Origin: RGIG6919 sp045531905
GTDB lineage: Bacteria; Bacillota; Clostridia; Lachnospirales; Lachnospiraceae
DNA length: 64,000 nt
Assembly (NCBI GenBank): GCA_045531905.1
Contig: JAZSEY010000020.1
Location: forward strand, 124,001-188,000
Direction: 5' to 3'
Part shown: positions 60,885 to 64,000 of the stretch, one piece after another
Layout of the letters: each line of letters starts with the position of its first letter
Position numbering within the stretch: position 1 is the stretch's first letter
Notes under the pieces: generated by a model
Told to the model about the DNA's origin: nothing
Seen by the model: the letters and a program-made list of their open reading frames with translations, nothing else
Databases searched by the model: none
Position numbers and translations under genes: made by a program

Positions 60885-62096
60885 ATGATAGAAATTGTTT
60901 ATGATAAGAATGATGCTGTGACAGAAGGTGAAAAAGCGGAGCGTATCAGGCTTCCCAAAAATATCAGACAAATAGGAGCACCTTCCGGAACTCGTAAGAT
61001 ATATATGGAAGATTATGTGTTTACATATTTGAATCAGCTTGCAAAGCCTTGCAACACATATTCCAGAGGTGCCATTTTGCTTGGCGAATACAAAAAGAAT
61101 GAATCGGGAGAGTATTTGTTTATCAGCGGTGCCATAGAAGCGCAAAACTTAGAACTGGATTTAGATGAAACGGTATTTACAAATGAAACCTGGAGTGAAA
61201 TCTATGACAATATTAAAAAGTATTTCCCTGAGTTGTCCGTAGTTGGTTGGTTTTTATCCCGTCTTGGTTTTTCTACCAGCATCAATGACAAAATTGTTAA
61301 AACACACTTGGACAACTTCTCTGGCAGAGATAAGGTGTTATATATTATCGATGCCTTGGAAAATGAAGATGCATTTTATTTATATGAAGGAAATGGGTTA
61401 CGCAAGCAACTGGGCTACTACATTTATTACACCAAAAATGAGGCCATGCAGAACTATATGATTGAACAAAATTCCGTGGATATGGAAGATGTGTCAGAGG
61501 TGGAGCGTAAGGATGAGGCTTTAATTACCACATATAGGCAAATGCAGGCGAATAATAAAGAAAAAGCAACGGAACGAGGTTCCGGGTTGATTTATGTTGC
61601 CAGTACCATATTAACCATTGCAGTGCTGGCGTTAGGTGTTACCGTATTAAATAGTTATGACCGCATGAAAGAGATGGAAGTTGCACTCAATCGGATGGAA
61701 CTTGCTGTGGGTTCCCAATCAGAACAATTGGCTGATAAGGATGCGTCATCAAATTCCACATCTGAATTGGAGACAAATGTAATCGAGGTGGGAGCCAATA
61801 TCACCACAGAAACTGTAACAGAAGAACCGACATCAACAGAAAATGACACGCAAGAAGATACGGCATCAGAGGAACAAACTGATACTATCGAGGAGCCGGA
61901 TGCCTCCGTGGTTATGAAAAATGATACGCCAGTATATTATACTGTGAAATCCGGAGATACCCTAACATCTATTAGTATGGAAATGTATCAAAGCACCTCC
62001 TACGTAGATTTGATTATTCAGGCAAATGCATTAGAAGATGGAGATTCCATATTTGTAGGACAGCAAATTATGATTCCATCGTTGCCGAGAGAATAG
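60885..62096 (+). CDS. Membrane-anchored LysM protein with a JAB-like cytoplasmic domain
   Basis: ATG 60885 follows GAAAGGAG; 403 residues. The N-terminal region (about 40-200) looks like a JAB/MPN-type fold (GAILLGEYKKNESGEYLFI, WSEIYDNIKKYFPELSVVGW, DNFSGRDKVLYIIDALENED), but no HxH-x7-S-xx-D zinc motif can be seen. One transmembrane helix (about 238-258) precedes a Ser/Thr/Glu linker and a C-terminal LysM (YYTVKSGDTLTSISMEMYQ ... QQIMIPSLP). It could connect a cytoplasmic event with the cell wall. The JAB assignment is tentative. Confidence 0.85.
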   Translation: MIEIVYDKNDAVTEGEKAERIRLPKNIRQIGAPSGTRKIYMEDYVFTYLNQLAKPCNTYSRGAILLGEYKKNESGEYLFISGAIEAQNLELDLDETVFTNETWSEIYDNIKKYFPELSVVGWFLSRLGFSTSINDKIVKTHLDNFSGRDKVLYIIDALENEDAFYLYEGNGLRKQLGYYIYYTKNEAMQNYMIEQNSVDMEDVSEVERKDEALITTYRQMQANNKEKATERGSGLIYVASTILTIAVLALGVTVLNSYDRMKEMEVALNRMELAVGSQSEQLADKDASSNSTSELETNVIEVGANITTETVTEEPTSTENDTQEDTASEEQTDTIEEPDASVVMKNDTPVYYTVKSGDTLTSISMEMYQSTSYVDLIIQANALEDGDSIFVGQQIMIPSLPRE

Positions 62097-62183
62097 ATTA
62101 CAAAAATAAGAATGGTAAAATATGCTTGTTTCGTGTATAATCTATACGGAAAATAACATTTATATATAGAAAGAAGTTTTACG

Positions 62184-63431
62184 ATGGATGATAAAAAAAG
62201 AAAAGAGCTTCTACAAAGAAAGACAGGTCCAGATTTAAAGGTCGTAACAGAACAGGATGAGTCTGCTGCAACAGTCAGAAAAACATCACGAAAAGGCTTA
62301 GTGGTATTCTTGGTCTTTATTTTGCTGGCAGTTATCGGGGTTGGTGTGTACATTACAATGAACAGTCGTACCTATGATGAGTATGAGACGATTGCTACCT
62401 ATGAGATAGATGATGTCACTAGTATGGACTATCTTGCTTATGGAGATAACTACATAAAGTATTCTAAGGATGGCATTTCCTATGTGGATAAAAATAACCA
62501 TACTGTTTGGATGGAGAGTTATGCCATGAAGATGCCTACCGCAGTGGTAGCTGGCGATTACATTGCAATCGCCGACTTAAATGGCAATGAAGTTTACTTG
62601 TTTGGTAAAGAAGGAAAGTTGAATCAGACTACCACCACATCCACCATCATTGATGTTGATGTGGCGTTGCAGGGTGTATTTGCTGTAGTCTTAGATGGAG
62701 CGGAAGGCAATTTGATTTTGACCTATGACAAAAATGGTGAAAGGATTGCCGAGATTTCAACTACCATAGAAAGCAGTGGATATCCTTTAGACATTTCTCT
62801 TTCTGAGGATGGGCGAAAGCTGTTTACCAGCTTTGCGTACTTTGAAGGCACAACCTTGAAAAATCAATTAGGCACCTATAATTTTGGCGAAGTTGGAAAA
62901 AATGAAAATGCAGACCGATTCATGGGTGGGTTTGATTTAACGGAGACTTTGGTTGCTAAGGTAGAGTTTGTTGGCAATGACACTATTTGTGCATTTGGTG
63001 ATAATCAGCTGATTTTTTATTCTATGAAAGAAAAACCAAGTGAGATTACTAAGGTTTCTTATAAGGAAGAGATTCAGAGTATTTTCTATAATGATGCATA
63101 TGTTGGAACCGTTTGTCGCCAGACAAACTCAAATAAATCTGCTGCTTACGAACTAAAGGCATATAACACCAGCGGTAAAGCAGTGGTTTCCATTCCGTTT
63201 GAGATTCCATACAAACATATTCATGCCACAGAAGATAGAATTATCATTGTGGGAGATTCCAATTGTGGTATTTATGATTATAACGGCAATTTGATTTTCT
63301 CATACAGCTTTGCCAACAACCTGGTGAATTTAATACCAACAGTAGATAATCGTGAATATATTGCAGTATTCGAAAATCAAAGCGAATACATTCGGTTGAT
63401 TGTGAAACCGGAAGAAGCGAAAGAGGAGTAA
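62184..63431 (+). CDS. Membrane-anchored propeller-like protein (DUF5711-like)
   Basis: This 415-residue protein has a basic N-terminus, one transmembrane helix (about 37-57) and an extracytoplasmic region with recurring blades (YIKYSKDGISYVDKNNHTVW, YIAIADLNGNEVYLFGKEGK, GVFAVVLDGAEGNLILTYD, ... RIIIVGDSNCGIYDYNGNLI), indicative of a beta propeller. DUF5711 is my best guess. Role unknown. It is 4 bp before a CvpA-like gene, so they are probably co-transcribed. Confidence 0.8.
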   Translation: MDDKKRKELLQRKTGPDLKVVTEQDESAATVRKTSRKGLVVFLVFILLAVIGVGVYITMNSRTYDEYETIATYEIDDVTSMDYLAYGDNYIKYSKDGISYVDKNNHTVWMESYAMKMPTAVVAGDYIAIADLNGNEVYLFGKEGKLNQTTTTSTIIDVDVALQGVFAVVLDGAEGNLILTYDKNGERIAEISTTIESSGYPLDISLSEDGRKLFTSFAYFEGTTLKNQLGTYNFGEVGKNENADRFMGGFDLTETLVAKVEFVGNDTICAFGDNQLIFYSMKEKPSEITKVSYKEEIQSIFYNDAYVGTVCRQTNSNKSAAYELKAYNTSGKAVVSIPFEIPYKHIHATEDRIIIVGDSNCGIYDYNGNLIFSYSFANNLVNLIPTVDNREYIAVFENQSEYIRLIVKPEEAKEE

Positions 63432-63435
63432 TAAA

Positions 63436-64000
63436 ATGAGTTTAATGTTTATCGTGACAGTGTTAGTTTTGTTCATATTTGCAATTGTTGGACTTAAGCG
63501 CGGTTTGATGAAGTCAGTAGTATCGTTAATTGTGCTGTTGGTTGCGTTGTTCCTTGCAAGTGTTGGACATACTTATGTGAGCAAAGCAATTTGCGATTAC
63601 ACTAATATAGATGAAAAATTACAGGAAAAGATTTCAGAACAGTTGGAACTCAATCTGGCAAACCAATTGAATTCCACTACGGATCAGATTACTGCTATAG
63701 AAGCGATGGATTTGCCGGAAAGTTTAAAGAAGACATTGATTGATAATAACAATCAAGATACTTATAAAGAACTTGACGTAAATGGATTTGTAGATTATGT
63801 GACAGCATTGCTTAGTCATATCGTTATCAATGCACTAGGCTATCTTGCATGTTTTGTAATATTGCTTATCTTCTTTGCTGTGTTGGCATCCATGACAAAA
63901 TTGCTCACAGATTTGCCGATTATTGGTGGCATCAATAGTCTAGGTGGCTTGGTGCTTGGCTTGTTGAAAGGTGTGTTGGCTGTTTGGGTAATGTATATTG
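63436..64000 (+). CDS. CvpA-family membrane protein, start only (cut by window edge)
   Basis: The frame is open from ATG 63436 to the edge (188 codons). It begins MFIVTVLVLFIFAIVGLKRG, then has a second helix, an extracytoplasmic-like loop with ISEQLELNLANQLNSTT, and two further helices ending LLKGVLAVWVMYI. The four-helix CvpA/colicin V production-like pattern fits. GAGGAG upstream serves as its ribosome-binding site. Confidence 0.82.
   Translation, partial: MSLMFIVTVLVLFIFAIVGLKRGLMKSVVSLIVLLVALFLASVGHTYVSKAICDYTNIDEKLQEKISEQLELNLANQLNSTTDQITAIEAMDLPESLKKTLIDNNNQDTYKELDVNGFVDYVTALLSHIVINALGYLACFVILLIFFAVLASMTKLLTDLPIIGGINSLGGLVLGLLKGVLAVWVMYI

Overview
The window looks like chromosomal DNA of a low-GC, spore-forming Firmicute, most likely a Lachnospiraceae-type Clostridia. 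The signs are Shine-Dalgarno-rich genes, a leucine T-box, a CIRCE operator, a CotJABC spore-coat/catalase cluster, a YyaC-type spore protein, an oxygen-sensitive class III ribonucleotide reductase, many serine/threonine-rich lipoproteins, and DUF4358, DHHW and DUF3795 family proteins. No phage, insertion sequence, rRNA operon or CRISPR array was found. The genus is inference.

Layout. 1-12.6 kb: a two-component system (kinase cut by the left edge) divergent from a cluster with a small membrane protein, two paralogous lipoproteins, two adaptor lipoproteins (one an internal duplication), a large FtsX-type permease and two MacB/LolD-type ATPases. Two sites made of TGTATCT direct repeats on an 11-bp period suggest that the regulator controls the cluster. 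12.6-20 kb: GH1 glycosidase, MATE exporter, methyltransferase, an alcohol-dehydrogenase-fold protein lacking its metal ligands, a TetR regulator and lipoproteins. 20-24 kb: an HPr-like protein and three envelope hydrolases (GH25, amidase, deacetylase). 23.8-27.3 kb: dUTPase, NrdG and NrdD with predicted NrdR boxes. 27.5-34.4 kb: a lipidated trigger-factor-like protein, tRNA-Leu(CAG), greA-lysS, a Trk/Ktr potassium system, an ATPase remnant and an ArsC-like protein. 34.5-39 kb: an Ig-like lipoprotein, a chemoreceptor and an EAL protein. 39-45.5 kb: the c-di-AMP operon (dacA-cdaR) with two membrane proteins, HPr, a sirtuin and citrate synthase. 45.5-53 kb: CIRCE-clpB, glyA, an HTH protein, T-box-leuA and ung. 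53-64 kb: a phosphatase, lipoproteins, CotJABC, a degenerate HD-GYP protein, a CBS protein, YyaC, a LysM protein, a DUF5711-like protein and a CvpA-like gene cut by the right edge.

The most striking feature is a family of four large hairpin elements (A 14069-14333, B 21419-21884, C 50101-50535, D 55467-55940). Each sits directly at gene 3' ends. Each has long, nearly self-complementary arms whose sequence is private to that locus, around conserved internal motifs in fixed order. In B, C and D an apical multi-branched domain is preserved, with stems that change sequence but stay paired. The arms of A and B run into coding sequence. Those of C and D start with mirror-image intrinsic terminators. 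This looks like a structured RNA or cruciform-DNA family. I cannot tell from sequence alone whether it is already catalogued (for example among the large Rfam hairpin motifs) or new.
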